Assembly (NCBI GenBank): GCA_018714005.1
Contig: DVOA01000016.1
Span: 1-40,361 of the forward strand
Reading direction: 5' to 3'
DNA from: Spyradomonas excrementavium
GTDB lineage: Bacteria > Cyanobacteriota > Vampirovibrionia > Gastranaerophilales > Gastranaerophilaceae
DNA: 40,361 nucleotides
In this document: piece by piece, positions 7,334 through 14,584 of the stretch
Numbering within the stretch: position 1 is the first letter of the stretch
How the letters are laid out: every line of letters begins with the position of its first letter
The notes under the pieces: generated by a model
Seen by the model: only the letters and a program-made list of their open reading frames with translations
The model's database searches: none
Told to the model about the DNA's origin: nothing
Made by a program: the position numbers and the translations under genes

Positions 7334-7723
7334 ATGAGATTGCTTCATATAATGATAAGAGTTAAAGATTACGCTGAATCAATGCGTTTTTATGGCGAGC
7401 TTTTGGGCTTAAAAGAGGTCAAAACAATGGATTTGGACGATTGCAGGCTGCATTATCTTGCTGACGGCTACGGAAATGTGCAGATTGAGCTGACCGAAAA
7501 CTTTGATACGCCGATGGACGGGTACAAAAACGGTGATGCTTTCGGGCATTTTGCTTTTGAGACGGAATCTTTTGATGAATTTACGCAAAAACTTAATAAA
7601 ATGGGCTACAGCTATTTGTATGAGCCTTTTGTGCTTGAGGGCACAGGGCTAAAAATAGCATTTATAAAAGACCCTGACGGAAATGAAGTCGAAATTATCG
7701 AAAACAAGCTCAGTCAGTACTAA
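7334..7723 (+). CDS. gloA: Lactoylglutathione lyase (glyoxalase I)
   Basis: This 129-residue protein of the vicinal-oxygen-chelate fold should isomerise the hemithioacetal of methylglyoxal and glutathione to S-lactoylglutathione. All four metal ligands of the E. coli type enzyme can be placed: His5, Glu52, His72 and Glu120 (in the C-terminal KDPDGNEVEII block). The length is that of a single-domain bacterial enzyme. It has an excellent ribosome binding site (AGGAGG, seven bases before ATG). It lies divergent from the gshB-gshA operon, which makes its co-substrate, so the three genes form a functional cluster for thiol and aldehyde detoxification. No glyoxalase II is visible in the window. Confidence 0.88.
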   Translation: MRLLHIMIRVKDYAESMRFYGELLGLKEVKTMDLDDCRLHYLADGYGNVQIELTENFDTPMDGYKNGDAFGHFAFETESFDEFTQKLNKMGYSYLYEPFVLEGTGLKIAFIKDPDGNEVEIIENKLSQY

Positions 7724-7746
7724 CCCGTTTTACGGATAAAATTTTT

Positions 7747-7858
7747 AAAGCCTCCTTTTATAATTAATTGTCCAATAAAGCAGGCTGTGCTATCGAAAAT
7801 ATAGTTTTTTAACCGGTTGTGCAGCGGATTGGATGAAAAATTTATAAAAGGAGGTTTT
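7747..7858 (+). ncRNA. Candidate structured leader RNA that can bury the ribosome binding site of the 92-aa gene
   Basis: Bases 7747-7763 (containing CCTCCTTTTATAA) are complementary to 7842-7858 (containing TTATAAAAGGAGG) over 17 pairs with one G-U. The right arm is the ribosome binding site of the gene at 7861. The 78-base region between the arms holds nested complementary pieces: TCCAAT 7771-7776 with ATTGGA 7828-7833, GCTG 7784-7787 with CAGC 7822-7825, and a small CTAT/ATAG hairpin. The nesting is coaxial, as in a cis-regulatory RNA. The left arm also contains a TATAAT (7759-7764). If that is the promoter, the left arm would not be transcribed, and only read-through from gloA would form the helix. 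I do not recognise a known riboswitch class. Confidence 0.45.
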
Positions 7859-7860
7859 TT

Positions 7861-8139
7861 ATGTCAGATATTATTGAAAAAATCATCAAAGTGTCGGATA
7901 TGACGGGCGGAGTTACGGAAATCGTTGTTTTTACCGAATCATTTAAGATTTACGGCACCTTTGTGCGGGATAAGCATGAAATGATTAAGCATATTTTGAC
8001 GCTCAAAGACGCAACAATCTGCCATCATTTTGACGAATGCAGCTGCAATGTTGACAGCCCGAAATATGAATGGCTGAACATTTCAGATGAGAAAATTACG
8101 GCGTTCAGCATTCTCGGTTACATGAGCTGCGAAAACTGA
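7861..8139 (+). CDS. Small cytoplasmic protein, possibly LSm-like fold
   Basis: This 92-residue protein of unknown function is preceded by a near-perfect ribosome binding site (AAGGAGG, six bases before ATG) that may be sequestered by the leader described at 7747-7858. The middle part, KIYGTFVRDK then HILTLKDATICHH, followed by EWLNISDEKITAFSIL, looks like the G-x-h-x-x-D ... L-x-L-x-D-A layout of the Sm1 motif and the last strands of an LSm barrel. Four cysteines (CHHFDECSC and a late Cys) are spread over the second half. The resemblance is by eye and weak. The gene ends seven bases before the stop of the converging pseudopilin gene. A real gene is nearly certain; the fold is a guess. Confidence 0.7.
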   Translation: MSDIIEKIIKVSDMTGGVTEIVVFTESFKIYGTFVRDKHEMIKHILTLKDATICHHFDECSCNVDSPKYEWLNISDEKITAFSILGYMSCEN

Positions 8140-8146
8140 GCTATTT

Positions 8147-8863
8147 CTAGTCCCATTTAATCTGGCGGGAAAGGTAGTCAAGATTTTCTTTAGCCAGCGC
8201 CCAGGCAGTACAGCTTCTGCTGTCTGTTTTGAGGTTGTTGGACTTGCTGCACATATATTGTGCGTCTTCTTTGCTGCCTTTTGAGCCCACCGGGACAAAG
8301 CCTTCGGTCGTAATATAGAATACAAAGGTATTTTTTCCAAGAATCGAATTTGTTAACGTAACATTTCCGTTTATATCTCTGATTTGGATAAACAATTCGC
8401 CGCATACATTTCTAAGTGCGGTGGAGGAGCCGTGAACGGAGTTGCAGCGTGGATTTATGTTTGCGATTCTGATAATAGAGCCGTCTTCAAGGCGTCCGAG
8501 AACAGCTTCATTTCTGGAAACATAAATTTCCTGATCTCCGCCGATTCCGTAATAAATCAGGCCGGAAAGATGTGCGGGGATGTCCATATGTGTAATTCTT
8601 ACGTATTTTTTAAGAATTTTGTAATAGTCAATTACAGGATATTTAGTTCTTGCCCAGCTTTCGGGGCCGCCTTCCTGCATTTTTGCAAGATTGTAAGCTT
8701 TATTGAAAGTGTTATATGCCTTTTTTACCTGGCTGACTGTTTCGAGCCTCTGGGCATTGTGAATAAGGCCGGAAATAATCAGTGCGCCTATTATTATAAC
8801 GATGACAAATACTGTCAACGTTTCTGTAGTACTAAATCCTTTACTATGTTTTAACTGCAGCAT
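8147..8863 (-). CDS. Type IV pilus / type II secretion pseudopilin-like protein
   Basis: This 238-residue protein begins with a short basic leader and the prepilin cleavage motif: SKG then FSTTETLTVFVIVIIIGAL. Cleavage would fall after Gly9, leaving Phe as the first residue and Glu at the usual +5 position. A hydrophobic helix of about 22 residues follows, then an extracellular domain with four or five cysteines that may form disulfides (NPRC, NVC, QYMC, SRSC). It is longer than a major pilin, so a minor pseudopilin is likely. It would use the same kind of inner-membrane platform as the PilM-PilN and PilO genes at 11185-13463. It has its own promoter at 8899-8927. Domain order and length resemble the many pseudopilin-like proteins of Gastranaerophilales. 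Confidence 0.75.
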   Translation of the reverse strand: MLQLKHSKGFSTTETLTVFVIVIIIGALIISGLIHNAQRLETVSQVKKAYNTFNKAYNLAKMQEGGPESWARTKYPVIDYYKILKKYVRITHMDIPAHLSGLIYYGIGGDQEIYVSRNEAVLGRLEDGSIIRIANINPRCNSVHGSSTALRNVCGELFIQIRDINGNVTLTNSILGKNTFVFYITTEGFVPVGSKGSKEDAQYMCSKSNNLKTDSRSCTAWALAKENLDYLSRQIKWD

Positions 8864-8898
8864 AAACTCTTTCTATAATTACAACTAATTCTTTCATA

Positions 8899-8927
8899 AG
8901 TATATCATATTTTATCGAAAAGTTAAA
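8899..8927 (-). promoter_or_regulatory. Promoter of the pseudopilin gene
   Basis: On the minus strand TTTAAC (8922-8927), 17 bases, then TATACT (8899-8904) with an extended -10 TG. The transcript would start about 29 bases before the ATG at 8863. Confidence 0.5.
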
Positions 8928-9027
8928 ATACTTAGTTTAGCGGATATCAGGTTTTGGGCGATTTTGGGTAAAAATTGATGTTTTGCTACTTTTACTACGG
9001 GGAATGGGCTGATTATCGGGTCGGAGC

Positions 9028-9120
9028 GAAAAAGCAGGGATTTTTGCTTTGCCGTTCCGATTCCTCCGCCCTTTCAGGGCTCACCCATAGTCACTCTAAA
9101 GCAAAAATCCCTGCTTTTTC
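9028..9120 (+). repeat. Long-hairpin element, family 1, copy 1
   Basis: A perfect 23-bp inverted repeat (9028-9050 with 9098-9120) encloses 47 bases. The centre holds conserved box 1 (CGTTCCGATTCCTCC, 9053-9067), an inner stem GCCCT/AGGGC (9068-9072 with 9076-9080), and conserved box 2 (TCACCCATAGTCACT, 9081-9095). The boxes recur at 30513-30638 and 40155-40280 with different outer arms and different inner stems. The element sits in the 400-base gap downstream of the sigma factor gene, which otherwise holds only the pseudopilin promoter, the second hairpin at 9154-9236 and a weak GTAAAA...TTTTAC pairing near 8969-8997. Confidence 0.8.
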
Positions 9121-9153
9121 TTTTATATAAAAATCACAGGGGGGACTTCCAAA

Positions 9154-9236
9154 GTAAAAATCTGGTTTTATTTATTTTTCGACGCCTATGAGCGCAGCGA
9201 ATCGAGCTAGAAAAATAAATAAAACCAGATTTTTAC
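9154..9236. repeat. Long-hairpin element, family 2, copy 1
   Basis: A perfect 26-bp inverted repeat (9154-9179 with 9211-9236) encloses a 31-base loop that starts CGACGCCTATGAGCGCAGCG and ends GAGCTAG. The same loop, outer arm end (GTAAAAATC) and inner arm end (ATTTATTTTT) recur at 23730-23812, while seven central pairs of the stem differ and remain complementary. It is the nearest structure after the stop of the primary sigma factor gene (25 bases), so it could end that transcript. Confidence 0.85.
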
Positions 9237-9261
9237 GCCCAATCAACAATTCCAATCAAAA

Positions 9262-10263
9262 TTAATTAAAATAATTTTTCAAATTTTTATTAAGATTGTT
9301 GTTTTTGCATAACTTTTTAAGCTTGCTGATAGCGCGATTTTCAATCTGGCGGATTCTTTCGCGCGAAACGCCGTAACGGGTGCCGATTTCTTCGAGGGTT
9401 TTTCTCATTCCGTCGTCATTTAGCCCGTATCGCAAAATTAGAACATCACGCTCTTTCGGGCTGAGCTGGTTGAGCATTTTTCTTATGTCATCAAAGAGAT
9501 TTTCCTGTGTTACTTTTGTGTCCGGTGAAATTGTGCTCTCATCGACAATAAAATCGCCCAGTTTTGAGGATTCATCCTTGACTGTTGCGGGTGTTTCGAT
9601 ACTTATGGTGGATTGTGCAGCTTTTATAAGCGCAGAAAGTTTATTAACCGGAATTCCGACTTTGTACGCGATTTCTTCTTTTGAAGGGATTTTCCCCGTT
9701 TCTGTTGTTAAATCCACGGTAACTTTCTTAATTTTACTTAATGTTTCAATCATATGGACAGGAAGTCTGATTATTCTGGACTTGTCAGCGATTGCGCGGG
9801 TGATGGATTGCTGAATCCACCATGTCGCATAGGTTGAAAACTTGTATCCCTTTTCGTAATCAAACTTTTCAGCGGCTTTCATAAGCCCCATGTTGCCCTC
9901 CTGAATCAAATCAAGGAACGATAAGCCGCGTCCGATGTATTTTTTAGCAATGCTGACAACAAGCCTCAGATTTGCATTAATAAGGGTTTCTTTTGCTGAT
10001 TCAGAGTTGTTGTCTTTGATTTCTTTTGCTACATGGAGCTCTTCTTCGGCTGTCAAAAGCGGGATTTTGCCAATCTGTTGAAGATAAATCTTCACCGAAT
10101 CGTCAGCATTGACCGTGCTGGCGCTTTCTTCTGTTTTTGGTTCTTCCACCGACATGATTAGGTCTTCATCGTCGGACGGCTGGTTCAAATCCTCCAGCGA
10201 AACCTCTTCATTTTCAACTGTTTCTGCTTCTTCGTTAGCAAATTTGTCAGTCTTGTTTACCAT
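9262..10263 (-). CDS. rpoD: Primary RNA polymerase sigma factor, RpoD/SigA family
   Basis: This 333-residue sigma-70 protein has an acidic N-terminal stretch of about 55 residues (a short region 1), then region 1.2 (DSVKIYLQQIGKIPLLTAEEE). Region 2 includes NLRLVVSIAKKY, the core-binding DLIQEGNMGLMKA and the -10-reading FSTYATWWIQQSI. Region 3 follows, and region 4 has the -35-reading helix-turn-helix TLEEIGTRYGVSRERIRQIE near the end. The full region 1.2-4 set marks a group 1 or 2 sigma factor. The group 1 role is inferred, since group 2 paralogues in cyanobacteria look similar. The start has a clear AGGAG five bases upstream. The promoters I list in this window (TTGNNN and TATAAT, many with extended -10) fit its expected specificity. 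cyanobacterial name would be sigA. Confidence 0.88.
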   Translation of the reverse strand: MVNKTDKFANEEAETVENEEVSLEDLNQPSDDEDLIMSVEEPKTEESASTVNADDSVKIYLQQIGKIPLLTAEEELHVAKEIKDNNSESAKETLINANLRLVVSIAKKYIGRGLSFLDLIQEGNMGLMKAAEKFDYEKGYKFSTYATWWIQQSITRAIADKSRIIRLPVHMIETLSKIKKVTVDLTTETGKIPSKEEIAYKVGIPVNKLSALIKAAQSTISIETPATVKDESSKLGDFIVDESTISPDTKVTQENLFDDIRKMLNQLSPKERDVLILRYGLNDDGMRKTLEEIGTRYGVSRERIRQIENRAISKLKKLCKNNNLNKNLKNYFN

Positions 10264-10334
10264 CGTATCTCCTGATTCGGGCTGTTAATAAAATTCTATC
10301 CTTATATTTTATTAATGCCCACTTTTTAATAATT

Positions 10335-11087
10335 CTAAACCTTGTTTTTTATATTTTGACGAACAATTTCATAGATTATTGCTGCTGCTGCGTTTGAAAC
10401 ATTTAAAGAGTTAAAATTTCTTAACATTGGGATTTTGACTACGAAATCTGATTGCTTCATGTTGCCTTTTGAAACACCGGTTTCCTCTCCGCCCATAATC
10501 AGAGCAATGTTCATGTTCGTGAAATCCACGTCAAAGTAATTATCTTTTCCTTTTGCGTCTGCGGCAATTATCCAGTAGTCGTTATCTTTGAGCTTTGCAA
10601 TTGTGCTTGACAGGCTATTAACCTGCATTACAGGGAGGTGGTTAATAGCTCCCGCCGAGGTTTTTTCGACGGTTGCATTTACCTGCGCGTTGCGCCTTGA
10701 GGGAATTATAATGCCGTCAAAGCCTGCGCAGAGCGCTGTTCGTGCAATTGCTCCGAAATTGTGCGGATCCTCCACTCCGTCGAGTATTACAAGTTTTTTA
10801 TAATTTTTATTGTCTTTTTGTGAGAGAAATTCGTCAATGTCATGGTATTTTACGGGAGAAACATAAGCCGCAACCCCCTGATGAGGCAGCAGGGCAAGGT
10901 CTTTGAACTTTTCTTTCGGTACAAATTGAAATATTACGTTATTTTCTTTTGCCAGCTTAATTATTTCATTTATTCTTGTATCTTTAGAAACATTTTGGGA
11001 AATTAATATTTTGTTAATTCTGTTACTTTGTGAATTAAGTGCCTCTATGACGCTGTTTCTGCCGTATATGTAATTGTTAATATCCAT
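10335..11087 (-). CDS. rlmB: 23S rRNA (guanosine-2'-O-)-methyltransferase, RlmB/TrmH (SpoU) family
   Basis: This 250-residue protein has the two-part layout of RlmB. An N-terminal RNA-binding domain (YIYGRNSVIEAL at 7-18, then residues to about 75) is followed by a SPOUT methyltransferase with a trefoil knot. The knot motifs are ILDGVEDPHNFGAIARTA, then IMGGEETGVSK (about 200-210) and IPMLRNFNSLNVSNAAA (about 220-237), which form the SAM pocket. RlmB methylates G2251 in the peptidyl-transferase region of 23S rRNA. A tRNA or other rRNA target (TrmH, YacO-type) cannot be excluded. It is transcribed toward the sigma gene with a 71-base gap, so the two may share a transcript, and is divergent from the pilus operon. 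Confidence 0.85.
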   Translation of the reverse strand: MDINNYIYGRNSVIEALNSQSNRINKILISQNVSKDTRINEIIKLAKENNVIFQFVPKEKFKDLALLPHQGVAAYVSPVKYHDIDEFLSQKDNKNYKKLVILDGVEDPHNFGAIARTALCAGFDGIIIPSRRNAQVNATVEKTSAGAINHLPVMQVNSLSSTIAKLKDNDYWIIAADAKGKDNYFDVDFTNMNIALIMGGEETGVSKGNMKQSDFVVKIPMLRNFNSLNVSNAAAAIIYEIVRQNIKNKV

Positions 11088-11112
11088 TTTCTCATCCGTT
11101 AGTATTAAATTA

Positions 11113-11141
11113 TTGCCATGATTATTATACTATAATATAAT
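11113..11141 (+). promoter_or_regulatory. Promoter of the pilM/N-pilO-agmatinase operon
   Basis: TTGCCA (11113-11118), 17 bases, then a perfect TATAAT (11136-11141). The transcript would start near 11148, about 37 bases before the ATG at 11185. Confidence 0.6.
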
Positions 11142-11184
11142 GTCAATCATAGAATTGTATGCAATGAAAGATTTGGAATTATAG

Positions 11185-12876
11185 ATGAGTGATTTTTTAA
11201 ACGAATTATTAGCAAAATTTTCTTTAAGTAACAAAGTTAACGTCGGCGTTTCTATTTCTCAAAACGTCGGATTGGAAATGATTGTTGTTGACCCGGGAAG
11301 CCACCAGGTTTTGAAATATGCAAACCGCCCTCTGGAATACAACCCTCAAACAAGAGAAATTGAGGATTTTAATTCATTTAGAATTGTTCTCAATGAGTTA
11401 TTTCAGGAATTAAAAATTCTTCCGTCCAAGGCAAATGTTGTTTTAAACCTGCCTAACGTATTTTTCGGGCATACTTTCTTACCTACGGTGCTGGATGACG
11501 AAGGTGTAACTACTGCTTTGACTTCTGATGTTGAACAGAATTACATTTTTAAGAAAAATCCTCCTGTCGTCAGCTGGGTGGAAGTTAATGCTAACAATAA
11601 ATCGGACAATAGATATATTCTCTTCTCTGCTGTTCAAGAATCTATGGTAAATAATATCAAACAGGTTTTTGAAGAGCTCGGAGCAAATCTTCTTGCTATT
11701 GAAAATACAAATTCGTCACTTATAAAGGCTCTTGAGTTTACGGAAATAACAAAAGGGCTTGTTGCTGGCGATCCGAACTGGAATATTCTTTTGATTTCCC
11801 AGAACAGCTATTCTGTGTTCTCAATGCTTGAACATAACGTTATTGAATATTTTGAAGACCCGATGGCGATTAAAGCCTTTAACGGTGACGAAGTTTACGT
11901 TGCTATTTCGCAGGCTGCTTCGGCTGTACTTGCAAAATATCCGACAGAAAAGCTTTTGATTATAAGTGAAACAAATGATGTAAGCGCAGAAGCCCTTGCA
12001 CTGCATATGAGCGGACAAAGAGCTAATGTTGTGTTCCTTGAATGCAATAAATTTGCAAAACAGCCCATTATGGATGTGAACCTCAATATTCTGCCTAACT
12101 ATCAGAACGCAATTACCCCCGAATCAATCGGTGCTGCTATTTATACAGCAAGAAACTGGGCATTGCAGCTCAATTTCCTCTCATCAGAAAAGAAAGCAGC
12201 TCCTGATTCTGTTACTTTCGAGCTTATGGGCAAAGAAATTGAAATGTCCGGCGATCAGATTTTGATTTATGGCGTTATTATTGCGGCTATTGTCGGCGGG
12301 CTCTGTTTTGCCGGTCAAAAAATGGTGAGCGGTATCGGTGCAACTTTTGCTTCACAGAAAGGGCAAAATGAGCAGGAAATAGCGACATTAAACGAACAGC
12401 TCAACAAGCTGCAAAAAGATAAAAATAAGATAGATATTTATGCTGCTGCAAAGCAAATAGATAAAACTACTAAAAATAAAGTCCTATATTTCTCTGCGCT
12501 GGGTGCGGAAATCCCTGCAAAAGTCTGGATTAACACCTTTATCGGCGAGGGTAATGACGCATATAAAATCAGCGGTCAGACTGTATCGGTAAATGATTTG
12601 TATCTTTTCTACCGCAGTGTAAAAGCTCTGGTTCCCGAATCGGATTTGATACTTTCCGAGCTGAAAGTGGATGATATGGGCGGAGCTATTGATATTGAAA
12701 AAGATTCAAATGCTCAATATACTTTCAGCCTTACCAACCCTGCTTATGCGGCAATGCTGGCGAAAGCAGCCGAAGAAGCAGCAAAATTGCTTGAAAACCC
12801 GGATGGTGAAGGCGGCGAACCTGAAGCAAAAGGCGGGCTTTCAATACCTAAATTACAGGATTTAACTTCATTTTAA
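11185..12876 (+). CDS. Type IV pilus assembly platform protein, PilM-PilN fusion
   Basis: This 563-residue protein appears to join two pilus-machine proteins. Residues about 15-340 follow the actin-like PilM layout (NVGVSISQNVGLEMIVVD at the start, FSAVQESMVNNIKQVFEELG in the middle, and an NILLISQNSYSVF strand). One membrane helix follows at about 357-376 (LIYGVIIAAIVGGLCFAG). After it comes a coiled coil (about 390-425) and a PilN-like domain (PAKVWINTFIGEGNDAYKIS and VNDLYLFYRSVKALVPES). PilM normally sits in the cytoplasm and grips the N-terminal tail of PilN; here the two are one chain. The last 40 residues are low-complexity. It is followed at once by pilO, which supports the call. The ribosome binding site is weak. 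Confidence 0.72.
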   Translation: MSDFLNELLAKFSLSNKVNVGVSISQNVGLEMIVVDPGSHQVLKYANRPLEYNPQTREIEDFNSFRIVLNELFQELKILPSKANVVLNLPNVFFGHTFLPTVLDDEGVTTALTSDVEQNYIFKKNPPVVSWVEVNANNKSDNRYILFSAVQESMVNNIKQVFEELGANLLAIENTNSSLIKALEFTEITKGLVAGDPNWNILLISQNSYSVFSMLEHNVIEYFEDPMAIKAFNGDEVYVAISQAASAVLAKYPTEKLLIISETNDVSAEALALHMSGQRANVVFLECNKFAKQPIMDVNLNILPNYQNAITPESIGAAIYTARNWALQLNFLSSEKKAAPDSVTFELMGKEIEMSGDQILIYGVIIAAIVGGLCFAGQKMVSGIGATFASQKGQNEQEIATLNEQLNKLQKDKNKIDIYAAAKQIDKTTKNKVLYFSALGAEIPAKVWINTFIGEGNDAYKISGQTVSVNDLYLFYRSVKALVPESDLILSELKVDDMGGAIDIEKDSNAQYTFSLTNPAYAAMLAKAAEEAAKLLENPDGEGGEPEAKGGLSIPKLQDLTSF

Positions 12877-12899
12877 TAAATAGTGAAAAGGATAAATAA

Positions 12900-13463
12900 G
12901 TGAATAAGAATTTAACAATCGGATTAGCAATAATAATTTGTGCGGCAGTATACGGACTATATCTTTTGATACCGGCGATTACCGGAACTTATAACTCCTA
13001 TAAGGATTTGAACAGTTCAAAAGAACAGATTGCACAAATAAAACAGCAAATCGCTGATTTGGAATCTGCCAAAGCTGCGCATGTGCAAAAAGAAAGCGCT
13101 ATCACAAAACCTATTTATAAAAATGATACGCCCACCTCTGACTCAATGTCTTCTTTCGGGGTGATGTTTGAGGATGTTATTCAGGCAGCAAAATACAACA
13201 AATTGAAACTCTATTCGATTGCATATAACATGGCTCCTGCTGATGACCTTGTTTATCAAAATGTTCAGTCAGAATACAACGTATGTGAAATCAGCATGCA
13301 GCTTTACGGTACATATCCGCAGTTTAAATCATATTTTCAGGATATTTACAATTATCCTTACCTGATAAATATTTCTAAGCTTGAAATTACCCCTTATGAA
13401 AGAGACAGAAATATTCTCGGTGGAAATATTAAAATTGTACTTTACTCTAAAAAGGTAAGCTAA
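12900..13463 (+). CDS. pilO: Type IV pilus assembly protein PilO-like
   Basis: This 187-residue protein has one N-terminal membrane helix (about 6-26), a coiled coil with DLNSSKEQIAQIKQQIADLE at about 37-56, and a periplasmic ferredoxin-like domain (LYGTYPQFKSYFQDIYNYPY, then ISKLEITPYERD). That is the shape of PilO, the partner of PilN in the inner-membrane ring. Translation starts at GTG, with AAAAGGA about nine bases upstream. It lies 23 bases after the PilM-PilN gene, so the two belong to one operon. PilP, PilQ and PilC are not in the window. It shares one base with the agmatinase start. Confidence 0.72.
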   Translation: MNKNLTIGLAIIICAAVYGLYLLIPAITGTYNSYKDLNSSKEQIAQIKQQIADLESAKAAHVQKESAITKPIYKNDTPTSDSMSSFGVMFEDVIQAAKYNKLKLYSIAYNMAPADDLVYQNVQSEYNVCEISMQLYGTYPQFKSYFQDIYNYPYLINISKLEITPYERDRNILGGNIKIVLYSKKVS

Positions 13464-14299
13464 TGCTTTCCGGGCCTTTTTTGAGCAAAGATTGGATGGG
13501 TTCGCTGTCCTCGTATGATGAAGCGAAGATTGTTATGGTCGGACTTCCTTTTGACGGCACGTGCTCTTACCGGCCGGGCAGCAGGTTTGCGCCGGAAAGG
13601 ATAAGGTTGGCTTCCTGGGGGCTTGAGGAATATTCGCCGGATTTTGATAAGGATTTGAACGATGTAAAATTTTTTGACGCGGGAGAGCTGGAATTTCCTC
13701 TTGGAAACACTCAGACGTCTTTGGATTTGATTGAAAAAAATGTAGATGAAATTTATGCCGCCGGAAAGAAATTTTTGGGAATCGGCGGTGAACATCTCGT
13801 TACATTGCCTGCTTTTAAGGCTTGCAGGAACCTTTTCAATGATTTGTGCGTCATTCATTTTGATGCTCATACTGATTTGAGGGATGATTATCTTGGTGAG
13901 AAAAATTCTCACGCTTCCGTAATCAGAAGAATCGGTGAAATTGCAGGATTTGAAAATATAAAACAAATCGGTATCCGTTCTGGAACAAAAGAAGAATTCG
14001 ATTTGATGAAAAAGTACTCAACATTGATTGATTCTTTCGACGGACTGGAAAAATTTAAGGAGAAAAAAATATTTTTAACAATTGACCTTGATGTTCTGGA
14101 CCCGTCAATTATGTCCGGAACCGGTACGCCGGAAGCAGGCGGTTTTACTTATCACCAGCTTAGAGAATGGCTGAAATATCTTTCAAAATTTGATATTGTC
14201 GGAGCTGATGTGGTGGAGTTGGCGCCGGATTATGATAAAAGTGAAGTTTCGACGGCTGTTGCAACAAAAGTTGTCCGTGATGTTTTGATGATTTTATAA
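13463..14299 (+). CDS. speB: Agmatinase / ureohydrolase family enzyme
   Basis: This 278-residue ureohydrolase should hydrolyse agmatine to putrescine and urea. The dimanganese ligands are all in place: His111 in GIGGEH, Asp134, His136 and Asp138 in HFDAHTDLRD, and Asp208 and Asp210 in TIDLDVLDPS. A SHAS block at about 149-152 and GTPEAGG at about 221-227 also match the family. Formiminoglutamase, guanidinobutyrase or arginase remain possible, but SpeB-type loops and the length favour agmatinase. Its ATG overlaps the pilO stop (TAATG), so it is read from the pilus operon and is probably translationally coupled. A link between polyamines and pili is inference. Confidence 0.82.
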   Translation: MLSGPFLSKDWMGSLSSYDEAKIVMVGLPFDGTCSYRPGSRFAPERIRLASWGLEEYSPDFDKDLNDVKFFDAGELEFPLGNTQTSLDLIEKNVDEIYAAGKKFLGIGGEHLVTLPAFKACRNLFNDLCVIHFDAHTDLRDDYLGEKNSHASVIRRIGEIAGFENIKQIGIRSGTKEEFDLMKKYSTLIDSFDGLEKFKEKKIFLTIDLDVLDPSIMSGTGTPEAGGFTYHQLREWLKYLSKFDIVGADVVELAPDYDKSEVSTAVATKVVRDVLMIL

Positions 14300-14314
14300 C
14301 CCTGTGGCAGGGTT
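14298..14314 (+). other. Short hairpin after the agmatinase gene
   Basis: AACCCTG and CAGGGTT form a seven-pair stem with a three-base loop that begins at the stop codon. No T run follows, so termination here would be weak. It may protect the 3' end or pause polymerase. The 285-base gap up to rpoB also holds the promoter at 14420-14447. Confidence 0.3.
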
Positions 14315-14419
14315 GACAGCCAAATGCAATTATATCGCTGATTTCGGGTGATTTTGTCTTTTAAAAAACGCAATTGTTAAAATATATTTCACTAAAAATC
14401 TAAAAAGCCCCTGTTTTTC

Positions 14420-14447
14420 TTGACTACCATGATTTAGCGGGTAAGAT
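14420..14447 (+). promoter_or_regulatory. Promoter of the rpoB-rpoC1-rpoC2 operon
   Basis: TTGACT (14420-14425), 16 bases, then TAAGAT (14442-14447). The transcript would begin near 14454 and carry a leader of about 130 bases. No ribosomal protein genes precede rpoB, unlike most bacteria but as in cyanobacteria. Confidence 0.5.
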
Positions 14448-14584
14448 AGTAGAATGGTTAGATATGGGTAAAAATGTCTTTATTCATATTAAAACACAGC
14501 AAAAACATAAGTAATCAGTGCACAAAAAAATATAAAAACTGTTTATAAATATTAGTAGTACGCCACATTTAGCGAGGTAAATAA

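Noticed and set aside
9028..9236. CRISPR array
   Set aside because: The repeats are palindromic, not regularly spaced, and each copy has different arms. No cas gene is seen.
14298..14314. Intrinsic terminator after the agmatinase gene
   Set aside because: The stem is fine but no T run follows; I kept it only as a hairpin.
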